Positions 1-6,550 of a DNA stretch of 8,587 bases are shown piece by piece (position 1 is the first letter of the stretch; each line of letters begins with the position of its first letter). A program made the position numbers and the translations under genes. The notes beneath the pieces were generated by a model. That model saw only the letters and a list, made by a program, of their open reading frames with translations, had not been told where the DNA came from and did no database searches. Origin of the DNA: Pseudofrankia asymbiotica (GTDB taxonomy: Bacteria; Actinomycetota; Actinomycetes; Frankiales; Frankiaceae); NCBI RefSeq assembly GCF_001983105.1, contig NZ_MOMC01000032.1, positions 67,959 to 76,545 on the forward strand, written 5' to 3'.

Positions 1-399
1 GTGGTTCTGATCTTCCAGGACCAGCCTCCCGAGATCTCGCCGCCAACGCCGGCGCGCGGCGGGTCGGGCGTGGCTGCGGCGGCGAGCGCGGAGGCGACGA
101 CCATCACCGGTGGTTGGGTACCGGACGTCGGCGCCGCGGTCGGTCCCGACCGTGGCATCTCCCCGCATCAGCTCGCGGTGTGGGAACTGCTGACCGCCGC
201 GCCGGACGGCGCCAGCGGCGCGCGACTCGCCGACGCGGTGACGCGCCTGCTCCCACCGGAGACGGTCGTCGTCCTCGCGGACCTGCTCCGCGACCGGCGC
301 GGCCAGCGCGACGGGCACGACCAGTGGGACCGGGACGACCGGCACGACCGGCGGGACCGGCGGGACGGGCGCGGCCAGTTCCGCGACCGCCGAGCCTGA
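1..399 (+). CDS. 3' end of an unrecognised protein with Asp/Arg-rich tail (5' truncated)
   Basis: The frame is open from the left edge to a TGA at 397-399, and third codon positions are almost all G or C, so this looks like the true coding frame. The first codon in the window is GTG, but that is probably chance: no upstream sequence is visible and the opening residues (VVLIFQDQPP) read like the middle of a protein. The visible 132 residues have three parts: a Pro/Ala/Gly-rich linker (about 10-35); a plausibly helical segment (about 56-97, from SPHQLAVWELL to VVLADLLRD) that could be a small alpha-helical or winged-helix-like fold; and a hydrophilic tail (about 97-132) built almost wholly of D, R, G, Q and H. 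I do not recognise a family. It converges on the kinase gene, with the hairpin at 454-481 between them. Confidence 0.55.
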   Translation: MVLIFQDQPPEISPPTPARGGSGVAAAASAEATTITGGWVPDVGAAVGPDRGISPHQLAVWELLTAAPDGASGARLADAVTRLLPPETVVVLADLLRDRRGQRDGHDQWDRDDRHDRRDRRDGRGQFRDRRA

Positions 400-453
400 C
401 CTCGGCATCGGCTCCGGCCCGTCTCCCGTCTCCCGTCTTCCTGTCCCACGTTG

Positions 454-481
454 GCCGGTGGCCCTTCACAGGGCCACCGGC
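454..481. terminator. Bidirectional hairpin terminator between convergent genes
   Basis: A perfect 11-bp inverted repeat (GCCGGTGGCCC, loop TTCACA, GGGCCACCGGC) lies between two convergent genes: 55 bp after the stop of the 1-399 gene and 18 bp after the stop of the kinase gene on the other strand. There is no clear U-tract, which is common for terminators in very GC-rich actinobacteria. The position and perfect stem support shared termination. Confidence 0.75.
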
Positions 482-498
482 ACGGACGGGAGCCGGCG

Positions 499-2760
499 TC
501 AGTAGCTGGGAACCTCGACCCTGGGGCCGAGGCCCATCGAGTTGCGGGCCTGGATGGCGGTCACGTGTTCCGGGCAGCGGCCCGCCGGCATGCAGTGGTT
601 GTGGACCGTGCCGGTGGTCGTCGTCGTGTGCTGCGGGTACTCCGGGTAGGACGGCGTGATGGTGAGGACGTAGTCGACGCTGCTCGCGCCGCCGAAGTCG
701 GCCGGGGCGGACCAGCGCACCGTCACCAGGCCCGAGCCGTCGTTCGCGAGCTGGTCGACGCTGACCACCACACCGGTCACCGGGCCGGGCGCCGTGCAGC
801 CGACGGCGTTGACGACCGCGGAGTCCGTGCCGCCGCCGGGTCCGACGGCGGTGACGGTGAACGCGTGGGTCTCGCAGTCGGGCACCGTGACCGTGACCTG
901 GCCGGCGGAGGGCACGTTGCGCGTGGAGATTCCGGAGCCCCTGATTCGGTACCCGGTGACCTGGCCACCGCCGGGAGGCTGGGCGATCGTGAGCACGACT
1001 GCGCCGGAGCGCGGGACGGCTGTCACCGACGGCCGTCCCGGCGCGGGCACCGGCGGCGCGGTGGCCGTCGCCGTGGGCGTGGTCGTGGTCGTTGTCCCAA
1101 AGCTGGCGCCGGAGCCGGCGGGTGTCCGCGACGAGGTGGGCGTCGCGCTCGCGCCCGGCACGGGCGTTGCCGCCGACGGCGCGGTCCGGCTCCCGGTGCC
1201 CGCGGTGCCCGCGGTCGCGGTGGCGGCGAGTTCGGCGGTGTCGCCGGCGAGGTCGGCGTGCCGGTCGTGGCGCAGCAGCGCCGCGAGGCCGGTGCCGACG
1301 AGCGCGAGGACGAGCACCACGGCGACGGAGATGAGCACCGCCGCGCGGCGCGGGAACCCGCGGCGCGGGAACCCGCGGCGCGGCCGGCCAGGCGCGTCCT
1401 GGCCAGGCCCGTTCGGCCCGCGCGGAGACCCGGCGCCGGGCCGGGACGCGCTGGTGCGGGTGGCGAAGGCGTCGAACCCGTCGGTCCCCGGGTGGGCTCC
1501 TGACCCGGAGCCCGGCCCGGAGCCCGGCCCGGAGTCCGGTCCGGAGCCCGGCGGGATGGCGAAGGCGCCGAGGCGTGACGGGTCCGGCGCGGCCGGGCCG
1601 GTCAGCGCGTAGGGATGGCGGGGGCCGCTGGTGCGGGTCGCGTTGAGGTCCGGTGTCGGATCCTGCCCGGAATCCGGGGACGGGCTGCCCGTCGTCGCCG
1701 ACGAGGACGTCCCCGCGGAGCCCGGCCCGGGTGCCGCGTTCAGCCGGGGTGTCGTGCCTGTCGGCCCGGTGGGCCCGGTGGGCGCGGGTGGCGTCCTGGG
1801 CCGGGCGGGCAGGCCGGCCAGCGTGGGCGCGAGGGCGGTGAGCGTCGCGGCGGCGTCCTCGGCGGTCGGGCGCAGGCGCGGCTGCTTGGCGAGCATCGCG
1901 GCGAGTGCGGCCCACAGCGGATCGGGCAGCCCGTCCGGCCGGGCCGGTGCCTCGTTGAGGTGGCGCAGCAACACCGTCACGGCCGGGCCGCCGACGAACG
2001 GCGGGGCGCCGGTCAGCAGCTCGTAGCACAGACAGCCGGTGGAGTAGACGTCGACGGCGGGCGTCGCCGGCTCGTGGGAGGCCAGCTCGGGGGCCAGGTA
2101 GGCGGGGGTGCCGAGCAGGCCTGTGCTGCGGGTGAGCGCCGGGCCCTCCAGCTGGCGGGCGATGCCGAAGTCCGTCAGCACGACCTCACTGCCGTTCAGC
2201 AGCACGTTCTCCGGCTTGACGTCGCGGTGGACCACGCCGGCCTCGTGCGCGCGGCACAAACCGAGCAGGACCTGGCCGGCCAGCCGTACGGCCTCCGCCG
2301 GCGGGAGGGTGCCCTCGCGGCGTAGCAGGGCGCGCAGGTCGCCGCCGGGCAGGTAGTCCATGACGATTCCGACCCGGTCGTCCTCGGCGACGAGGTGGCG
2401 GATCCGCGCGATGCGCGGGTCGGCGATCCGGGCGACCACCTTGCACTCCTGCAGCAGCCGCGCCACCACCTGCGGCTCGTCGGCCAGCTCCGGCCGCAGC
2501 AGCTTGACCGCGACCGTCTCGCCGTCCGGCCCGACCGCGCGGCGGACCTCCCCGGTCGAGCCGCGGCCCAGCAGCTCCCCGACCTGGAGATCTCCCAGCG
2601 TGAACCCGGCCGGGGCGACCGCCGGCCTCGGGACGGGCACCGCGGCCGGCGGCGCCTCGTCGGCCGGGGCCGGGGCCAAAGCTGGAGCTGGAACCGCCAC
2701 CGAGTCCGGGGCCGGTGGCGTGGTCTCGTCCGTATCCGTACTACCCGGATCGATGCTCAC
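499..2760 (-). CDS. Membrane-anchored Ser/Thr protein kinase with extracytoplasmic FN3-like tail
   Basis: A 753-aa PknB-type (Hanks) kinase that phosphorylates Ser/Thr on unknown cytoplasmic targets. The catalytic domain spans about residues 55-310. It has a Gly-rich loop GRGSTGEV (65-72), ATP-binding Lys86 in VAVKLL, probable helix-C Glu105, catalytic HRDVKPEN (Asp180), DFG (Asp197), and GTPAYLAPE (217-225). All key residues are present, so it should be active. A Pro/Gly/Ser-rich juxtamembrane linker (about 315-470) follows, then basic residues and one transmembrane segment (about 474-496). A Thr/Pro-rich stalk (about 515-574) leads to two FN3-like beta domains (about 575-654 and 658-753) with Cys629, Cys655, Cys723 and Cys729, which could form disulfides outside the cell. 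The start is GTG (2758-2760), preceded by a purine-rich AGGGGGG five bases upstream. It is divergent from the aldo/keto reductase. The FN3 call rests on pattern (VTGY core and a FTVTAVGPGG-like strand); the kinase call is secure. Confidence 0.93.
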   Translation of the reverse strand: MSIDPGSTDTDETTPPAPDSVAVPAPALAPAPADEAPPAAVPVPRPAVAPAGFTLGDLQVGELLGRGSTGEVRRAVGPDGETVAVKLLRPELADEPQVVARLLQECKVVARIADPRIARIRHLVAEDDRVGIVMDYLPGGDLRALLRREGTLPPAEAVRLAGQVLLGLCRAHEAGVVHRDVKPENVLLNGSEVVLTDFGIARQLEGPALTRSTGLLGTPAYLAPELASHEPATPAVDVYSTGCLCYELLTGAPPFVGGPAVTVLLRHLNEAPARPDGLPDPLWAALAAMLAKQPRLRPTAEDAAATLTALAPTLAGLPARPRTPPAPTGPTGPTGTTPRLNAAPGPGSAGTSSSATTGSPSPDSGQDPTPDLNATRTSGPRHPYALTGPAAPDPSRLGAFAIPPGSGPDSGPGSGPGSGSGAHPGTDGFDAFATRTSASRPGAGSPRGPNGPGQDAPGRPRRGFPRRGFPRRAAVLISVAVVLVLALVGTGLAALLRHDRHADLAGDTAELAATATAGTAGTGSRTAPSAATPVPGASATPTSSRTPAGSGASFGTTTTTTPTATATAPPVPAPGRPSVTAVPRSGAVVLTIAQPPGGGQVTGYRIRGSGISTRNVPSAGQVTVTVPDCETHAFTVTAVGPGGGTDSAVVNAVGCTAPGPVTGVVVSVDQLANDGSGLVTVRWSAPADFGGASSVDYVLTITPSYPEYPQHTTTTTGTVHNHCMPAGRCPEHVTAIQARNSMGLGPRVEVPSY
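1346..1383 (-). repeat. 15-bp tandem repeat in kinase gene (RRGFP repeat)
   Basis: On the + strand CGGCGCGGGAACCCG occurs twice exactly (1346-1360, 1361-1375), followed by a partial third copy. The kinase frame reads it as RRGFPRRGFPRR (about residues 461-472), which forms the positively charged flank immediately before the transmembrane helix. It probably arose by slippage and may vary in copy number. Confidence 0.85.
1504..1555 (-). repeat. 12-bp imperfect tandem repeat in kinase linker (Gly-Ser-Pro)
   Basis: Imperfect repeats of CCCGGAGCCCGG encode a GSGPDSGPGSGPGSGSG stretch (about residues 405-421) in the linker between the kinase domain and the membrane. It is a flexible low-complexity spacer. 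A shorter PTGPTGPTG stretch (about 327-335) lies further upstream in the same linker. Confidence 0.75.
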
Positions 2761-2898
2761 CGTGGCCCCCCTGTGTCACGGCGTGATTCTCCCACATGTC
2801 GCATCCGCGGGGATCCGGGTCGCGACGCCTGTGTCCGAGCGCCGGCGATGGCGGGGCCGTAGTGTCGCCCCGGGAGCCGGGATCTTTCGGGAGGGCGC

Positions 2899-3834
2899 AT
2901 GCGGACGCGACCACTGGGCACGTCGGGCCCCGACGTGTCCGTCGTCGGGCTGGGCTGCAACAACTTCGGGATGCGGGTCGACGCCGAGGCGAGCACGGCC
3001 GTCGTGCGCGCCGCGCTCGACGCCGGGATCACCCACTTCGACACCGCCGAGATGTACGGCGGGGGCCATTCCGAGGAGTTCCTTGGTGCGGCGCTCGGCG
3101 CGCGCCGCGACGAGGTCGTCATCGCGACCAAGGCGATGCGCCGCCCGAAGGGCGAGCCCTACACGCCGGGCATCCTGCGCACGCGGATCCTGGAGGGCTG
3201 CGAGCTCAGCCTGCGCCGGCTCGGCACCGACCGGATCGACGTCTACTACCAGCACTTCGTCGACGTCGAGGGTTCGAACGCCGAGGCGATGGAGACCCTC
3301 GACGAGCTGGTCCGCGCCGGCAAGGTGCTGCACGTGGCGTGCTCGAACGTGACCGCCGCCGAGATCGAGGAACGGGCGGCGTTCGCCGAGGAGCGCAAGG
3401 TCGCGGCGTTCACCGCGGCGCAGGAGGAGTGGAGCCTGCTGAACCGTGCCATCGAGGCGGAGATCGTGCCGGCGGCGGTCAAGGCGGGCATGGGGATCGT
3501 CCCCTACTTCCCGCTCGCCTCCGGCCTGCTGTCCGGCAAGTACGCGGCGGGCCAGCCGTTCCCGGTTGGCAGCCGGCTGGCGGCGGCGCCGTACTTCGCC
3601 CAGGCGGCGACCCCCGAGAACTTCGCCTACATCGACGAGCTGACCGCGTTCGCCCGCGAGCGCGGCCACACGATCCTGGAGCTCGCCATCGCCTGGCTCG
3701 CGGCCCAGACGGGCGTCGCGTCCGTCATCGCCGGCGCGACCAGGCCCGAGCAGGTCGCGGCCAACGCCGCGGCGGCCGCCTGGGAGCTCACACCCGACGA
3801 CCTGGCGTCCCTGCCCCGCCCGGCGGCGGGGTAG
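2899..3834 (+). CDS. Aldo/keto reductase family oxidoreductase
   Basis: A 311-aa single-domain TIM-barrel NADPH-dependent oxidoreductase that reduces aldehydes or ketones to alcohols; the substrate is not deducible. The catalytic tetrad is complete: Asp48 and Tyr53 in FDTAEMYGGGHSEE, Lys78 in IATKAM, and His119 in DVYYQHF. Cofactor-site features include CSN (148-150), the PYFPLASGLLSGKY segment (202-215), and a C-terminal AGATRPEQVAANA (279-291) typical of the NADP phosphate-binding loop. The length is normal for the family. The ATG start has GGGAGGG (2889-2895) just upstream, and the N-terminal MRTRPLGTSGPDVSVVGLGC matches the usual beta-hairpin start of the family. It appears monocistronic: divergent from the kinase with a 138-bp gap, and closed by the hairpin at 3880-3919. 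The likely subgroup is the bacterial YhdN/perakine-reductase-like set rather than the hydroxysteroid dehydrogenases, with modest certainty. Confidence 0.93.
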   Translation: MRTRPLGTSGPDVSVVGLGCNNFGMRVDAEASTAVVRAALDAGITHFDTAEMYGGGHSEEFLGAALGARRDEVVIATKAMRRPKGEPYTPGILRTRILEGCELSLRRLGTDRIDVYYQHFVDVEGSNAEAMETLDELVRAGKVLHVACSNVTAAEIEERAAFAEERKVAAFTAAQEEWSLLNRAIEAEIVPAAVKAGMGIVPYFPLASGLLSGKYAAGQPFPVGSRLAAAPYFAQAATPENFAYIDELTAFARERGHTILELAIAWLAAQTGVASVIAGATRPEQVAANAAAAAWELTPDDLASLPRPAAG

Positions 3835-3879
3835 GCGCCGGCGGCCGGGATCTGCTGCCAGCCGAGCGTTCCGCGGGGT

Positions 3880-3919
3880 GGTGGGACCGCGCCCTCCTCA
3901 CGGAGGGCGCGGTCCCACC
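3880..3919. terminator. Strong bidirectional hairpin terminator
   Basis: A perfect 18-bp inverted repeat (3880-3897 with 3902-3919) is closed by a TCAC tetraloop. It lies 45 bp after the aldo/keto reductase stop and 6 bp after the stop of the exported-protein gene on the opposite strand. The stem starts GGTGGGACC and is mostly G-C. With convergent genes on both sides it should stop transcription from either direction. Confidence 0.85.
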
Positions 3920-3925
3920 CAGGAG

Positions 3926-4312
3926 CTACTGGTCCGCTCCGTCGATCTCGCAGGTGAAGCCCTTCTCGTCGACGCCGCCGCCGGGGCTCCCGGCCGTGAC
4001 CAGGCTCTCCTTGGCGTCGGCCGGCCTGGGCAGCGTCTCGGCGTCCGTGCCGATGTGGACCTTGCCGTCCCGCGTGATCGCCACGGGGGACCCCGGCTCC
4101 GCCTCGCCGACCAGCTGCCCGTTGTGGTAGATCTTCCCGTCCTTGACCTGGACGTCATCGACGGCCGGGTCGCCCGGGGCGGGGCAGGCCGTCGTGTGGC
4201 CGGTGGGGCCCTCGGAACCGGGCAGGACCCCGGCGGCGTTGGCGGCCGCGGTGCCCGAGCCGGCGAGCCCCAGGGCGAGCGCGCTGACGAGGATGACCCG
4301 ACGAAGTTGCAT
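3926..4312 (-). CDS. Small exported protein of unknown function
   Basis: A 128-aa protein with a clear Sec signal peptide: basic MQLRR, a hydrophobic core of about residues 6-20, and a likely signal-peptidase cleavage after AANA (near residue 26). The mature part is about 100 residues. It is acidic and Gly/Pro-rich with alternating beta-like segments (VDDVQVKDGKIYHNGQLVGE, then VAITRDGKVHIG), ends in CEIDGADQ, and has two Cys (43 and 121) that could form one disulfide outside the membrane. There is no lipobox and no second membrane segment. ATG at 4310-4312 is the chosen start because GGGAGGT (4321-4327 on the complement) sits eight bases upstream; the frame stays open further upstream, but that region holds the leader hairpin and operator. 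I do not recognise a family. It is divergent from the two-component operon and shares its regulatory gap, so it may be a regulon member or a ligand of the sensor. Confidence 0.85.
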   Translation of the reverse strand: MQLRRVILVSALALGLAGSGTAAANAAGVLPGSEGPTGHTTACPAPGDPAVDDVQVKDGKIYHNGQLVGEAEPGSPVAITRDGKVHIGTDAETLPRPADAKESLVTAGSPGGGVDEKGFTCEIDGADQ

Positions 4313-4335
4313 GGCTTGGTACCTCCCGCTGTCTG

Positions 4336-4375
4336 GTCTGGCTTTCTGGCGCCCCTTCCTGGGGCGGGGCCAGAC
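4336..4375 (-). promoter_or_regulatory. Two-tier hairpin in the 5' leader of the exported-protein gene
   Basis: Two nested perfect inverted repeats: an outer GTCTGGC (4336-4342) with GCCAGAC (4369-4375), and an inner CGCCCC (4350-4355) with GGGGCG (4361-4366) around a TTCCT loop. In the minus-strand transcript the structure ends nine bases before the GGGAGGT ribosome-binding site. It could tune translation or mRNA stability, or act as an attenuator; no function is shown. Confidence 0.45.
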
Positions 4376-4398
4376 TCGCGCCCGCCGGCTGTGGGGTT

Positions 4399-4437
4399 CC
4401 TGAAGCCACCTGAAGTGATCTTCAGGTTGCCTTGAGG
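4399..4437. promoter_or_regulatory. Candidate divergent operator for the OmpR-type regulator
   Basis: Four related half-sites sit in the gap between the exported-protein gene and the response regulator. On the minus strand CTTCAGG-TGG-CTTCAGG (4399-4415) is a tandem pair with a 10-bp period. On the plus strand CTTCAGG-TTGC-CTTGAGG (4420-4437) is a tandem pair with an 11-bp period. The inner members also form the inverted repeat CCTGAAG-TGAT-CTTCAGG (4409-4426). OmpR/PhoB-family regulators typically bind tandem half-sites spaced one helical turn apart, so each pair could bind one regulator dimer and serve one of the divergent genes. The repeats are seen directly; the binding protein is inferred from position. 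Confidence 0.6.
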
Positions 4438-4459
4438 TCGCGTCCGGCACGCTGTGGCC

Positions 4460-5134
4460 ATGCGAGTGCTGCTGGTGGAGGACGAGGAGCGGCTGGCCGG
4501 GCTGCTGCGGGGCGGGCTGGCCGAGGAGGGCTTCGCGGTCGACGTCGCGCACGACGGCCGCGAGGGCCTGTGGATGGCGACCGAGCACCGGTACGACGCG
4601 ATCGTGCTCGACGTGATGCTGCCGCTGCTCAACGGCTATGCCGTGTGCCGCCGCCTGCGGGAGGCCGGCGACTGGACGCCGATCATGATGCTGACGGCGA
4701 AGGACGGCGAGTACGACGAGGCCGAGGCACTCGACACCGGCGCGGACGACTTCCTGTCCAAGCCGTTCTCCTATGTGGTGCTGCTGGCCCGGCTGCGCGC
4801 GCTGGTCCGGCGCGGCGGCCGGGAGCGGCCCGTCGTGCTGACCGCGGGCGACCTCGCGGTGGATCCCGCGGGGCTGCGCTGCCGCCGTGGCGACACGGAG
4901 ATCGCGCTCACCCCGAAGGAGTTCGCCGTGCTGCACGCGCTCGCCCGGCGCCCGGGCGAGGTGGTCTCCAAGGCCGAGCTGCTCGAGCAGGCCTGGGACT
5001 TCGCCTACGACGGCGATCCGAGCATCGTCGAGGTCTACATCAGCGCGCTGCGCCGCAAGATCGACGCCCCGTTCGGCCGGTCGAGCCTGGTGACGGTGCG
5101 GGGCGCGGGATACCGGCTGGACGGGGGTGCCTGA
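4460..5134 (+). CDS. OmpR/PhoB-family response regulator
   Basis: A 224-aa two-domain transcription factor. The receiver domain (about 1-118) has the acidic pocket Glu7-Asp8, phospho-acceptor Asp51 in VLDVMLP, Thr79 in MLTA and Lys101 in LSKPF. The C-terminal winged helix (about 125-222) carries LTPKEFAVLHALARRPGEVVSKAELLEQAW and the recognition-helix region SIVEVYISALRRKID, then the VRGAGYRL wing. All catalytic residues are present. ATG 4460 is preferred because MRVLLVEDEE is the standard family start; an in-frame GTG at 4454 would add two residues. No good ribosome-binding site precedes either, so the message may be leaderless or weakly translated. Its TGA shares one base with the ATG of the sensor kinase (TGATG, 5132-5136), so the two are co-transcribed and translationally coupled. 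It probably autoregulates through the repeats at 4399-4437. Confidence 0.95.
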   Translation: MRVLLVEDEERLAGLLRGGLAEEGFAVDVAHDGREGLWMATEHRYDAIVLDVMLPLLNGYAVCRRLREAGDWTPIMMLTAKDGEYDEAEALDTGADDFLSKPFSYVVLLARLRALVRRGGRERPVVLTAGDLAVDPAGLRCRRGDTEIALTPKEFAVLHALARRPGEVVSKAELLEQAWDFAYDGDPSIVEVYISALRRKIDAPFGRSSLVTVRGAGYRLDGGA

Positions 5135-6477
5135 TGCGCTGGTCGGTGCGGCTGCGCGCGACGGTGCTGGCGACGGTAGTGGTGGCGCTGGCCCTCGGAA
5201 CGGCGGGCCTGGTCCTGGTCCTCGTCCTGACGGGCAGCCTCGAGTCGGGCGCCAGCGCGGAGGCGGGGCGGCGAGCCGACGAGGCCGCCGTCGGCCTCAC
5301 CCAGGTCAGCGAGGCGGGCGGCCCCGGTGACCTCCGGCCGGTCCTCACCACCACCGTCGGAGCCGACCCGGACGTACGGGTCGACGGCGTCACGGGCGGC
5401 CCGGGCCTGTTGGTGACGTCCGGAACCGGCGAGGAGGCCGGACAGGCCTGGCAGGCCGGCTACGCCACCGCCGAGCGTCTGGTCACCACCGCGGCCGGCC
5501 CCGTGACCGTGTCCGCGCGCGTCTCGCTCGGCCCGGCCCGCGCGGCCCTGAAGATGCTGCGCGACCTGCTTCTCGTGGGTTTGCCCGTCCTGCTGCTGCT
5601 CGTCGCCGGGCTGACCTGGCTGCTGACCGGGCGGGCGCTCGCCCCGGTGTCGGCGATCCGCGCGACGTTCGCCGACATCACGGCCACCGACCTGCACCGG
5701 CGCGTGCCGGTGCCCCGGTCGGGTGACGAGATCGCCCGGCTGGCGCGGGCGATGAACGCGACCCTCGACCGGCTGGAGCGGGCGGTCGAGCGGCACAAGC
5801 GGTTCGTCGCGGACGCCGCGCACGAGCTGCGCAGCCCGCTCGCGATCCTGCGCACCCGCCTCGAGCTGGGCCGGCGCGAGGCGCCAGGCCTGGTGGGTGA
5901 GTCGCTCACGGACGTGGACCGGCTCCAGGTGCTCGCCGCCGACCTGCTCCTGCTCGCCAGGCTGGACGCCGGCGAGCCACTGCGGGCCGACGAGGTCGAC
6001 CTGGGCGAGGTGGCCGCCGAGGAGGCGTCGCGGCCGCGGCGGGCGGGCGTCCGGATAGCGCTGGACATCGCCCCGGACGTGGTCGTGGCCGGGTCGGCGG
6101 CGCATCTGCGCCGGATGGTCGGGAACCTCGTCGACAACGCGGTGCGGCACGCGGAGACGACGGTGACCGTGCGCGTCGTGGCGCCCGCGACCGTGCAGGT
6201 GTCCGACGACGGCACGGGCATTCCCGCCGAGCACCGCGAGTCGGTGTTCGGCCGGTTCACCCGGCTCGACGAGACGCGGGGGCGGGACGGCGGTGGCAGC
6301 GGGCTCGGCCTGGCCATCGCCCGGGACATCGCGCGCGCCCACGGCGGCACGCTGGTCGCGGTCGAGCCGGACGGCGAGCCGGGTGGCAACGCGACGGGAG
6401 CGCGCCTGCGGGCCGAGCTCCCGGCCGCGGCGATCGCGGTGTGGGCCGCGGCCGGACGGGGGCGTCACGCCCGGTGA
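5134..6477 (+). CDS. Sensor histidine kinase (HAMP, HisKA, HATPase)
   Basis: A 447-aa membrane sensor, the cognate partner of the upstream regulator. Transmembrane helix 1 spans about residues 10-33, an extracytoplasmic sensor region of about 110 residues follows (34-143), and transmembrane helix 2 is at about 144-166. The HAMP domain covers about 167-218. The H-box FVADAAHELRSPLA has phospho-acceptor His230. The ATPase domain has the N-box NLVDNAVRHA (331-340), G1 DDGTGIP (358-364), the F-box VFGRFTR, and G2 GSGLGLAI (388-395). Everything needed for autophosphorylation and phosphotransfer is present. The external region is Gly/Ala/Val-rich with no recognised ligand-binding fold, so the stimulus is unknown. 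The ATG overlaps the regulator's TGA by one base. The frame remains open upstream of the ATG, an artefact of high GC. A mobile-element cluster begins 15 bp after the stop and leaves the gene intact. Confidence 0.95.
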   Translation: MRWSVRLRATVLATVVVALALGTAGLVLVLVLTGSLESGASAEAGRRADEAAVGLTQVSEAGGPGDLRPVLTTTVGADPDVRVDGVTGGPGLLVTSGTGEEAGQAWQAGYATAERLVTTAAGPVTVSARVSLGPARAALKMLRDLLLVGLPVLLLLVAGLTWLLTGRALAPVSAIRATFADITATDLHRRVPVPRSGDEIARLARAMNATLDRLERAVERHKRFVADAAHELRSPLAILRTRLELGRREAPGLVGESLTDVDRLQVLAADLLLLARLDAGEPLRADEVDLGEVAAEEASRPRRAGVRIALDIAPDVVVAGSAAHLRRMVGNLVDNAVRHAETTVTVRVVAPATVQVSDDGTGIPAEHRESVFGRFTRLDETRGRDGGGSGLGLAIARDIARAHGGTLVAVEPDGEPGGNATGARLRAELPAAAIAVWAAAGRGRHAR

Positions 6478-6496
6478 GGGGGCGGCCCGCCACTAG

Positions 6497-6550
6497 GAGA
6501 CTGCTGAACAAGTGGCGCCGACGGCCCGACTCATCCGGTTTTAGGCTCAT
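6497..6550 (-). pseudogene. Possible residual transposase N-terminus inside the small element
   Basis: On the minus strand an ATG (6548-6550) opens a frame reading MSLKPDESGRRRHLFSSL up to the element's edge. From memory, the first ten residues resemble the start of actinobacterial IS1182-family transposases, after which the frame runs straight into the opposite terminal repeat. That is what an internal deletion of a full-length element would leave. The similarity is short and unverified, and no ribosome-binding site is evident. It could be coincidence. Confidence 0.35.

Noticed and set aside
290..370. Possible CRISPR-like or regulatory repeat array.
   Set aside because: The units are short, degenerate and in-frame with a coding sequence, with no spacers.
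104..2029. A 641-codon open frame on the minus strand, rich in Arg, Ala and Pro.
   Set aside because: It is an out-of-frame shadow of the kinase gene on the same strand: the composition is the typical R/A/P-rich result of shifted GC-rich codons, and the kinase frame has all catalytic motifs.
4313..4936. Upstream extension of the exported-protein frame on the minus strand.
   Set aside because: It would run antisense through the regulator gene and bury a perfect signal peptide inside the protein. The MQLRR start has a good ribosome-binding site.
4432..5133. Upstream extension of the sensor-kinase frame through the whole response-regulator gene.
   Set aside because: Stops are rare at this GC content. 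The extension is Arg/Gly-rich without motifs, and the ATG at 5134 in the TGATG junction gives the normal sensor-kinase N-terminus.
6460..6475. A GGGCGT-C-ACGCCC palindrome at the end of the sensor-kinase gene as a terminator.
   Set aside because: The centre is one base, so only a weak four-base stem could form with a usable loop, and it lies inside the coding region.
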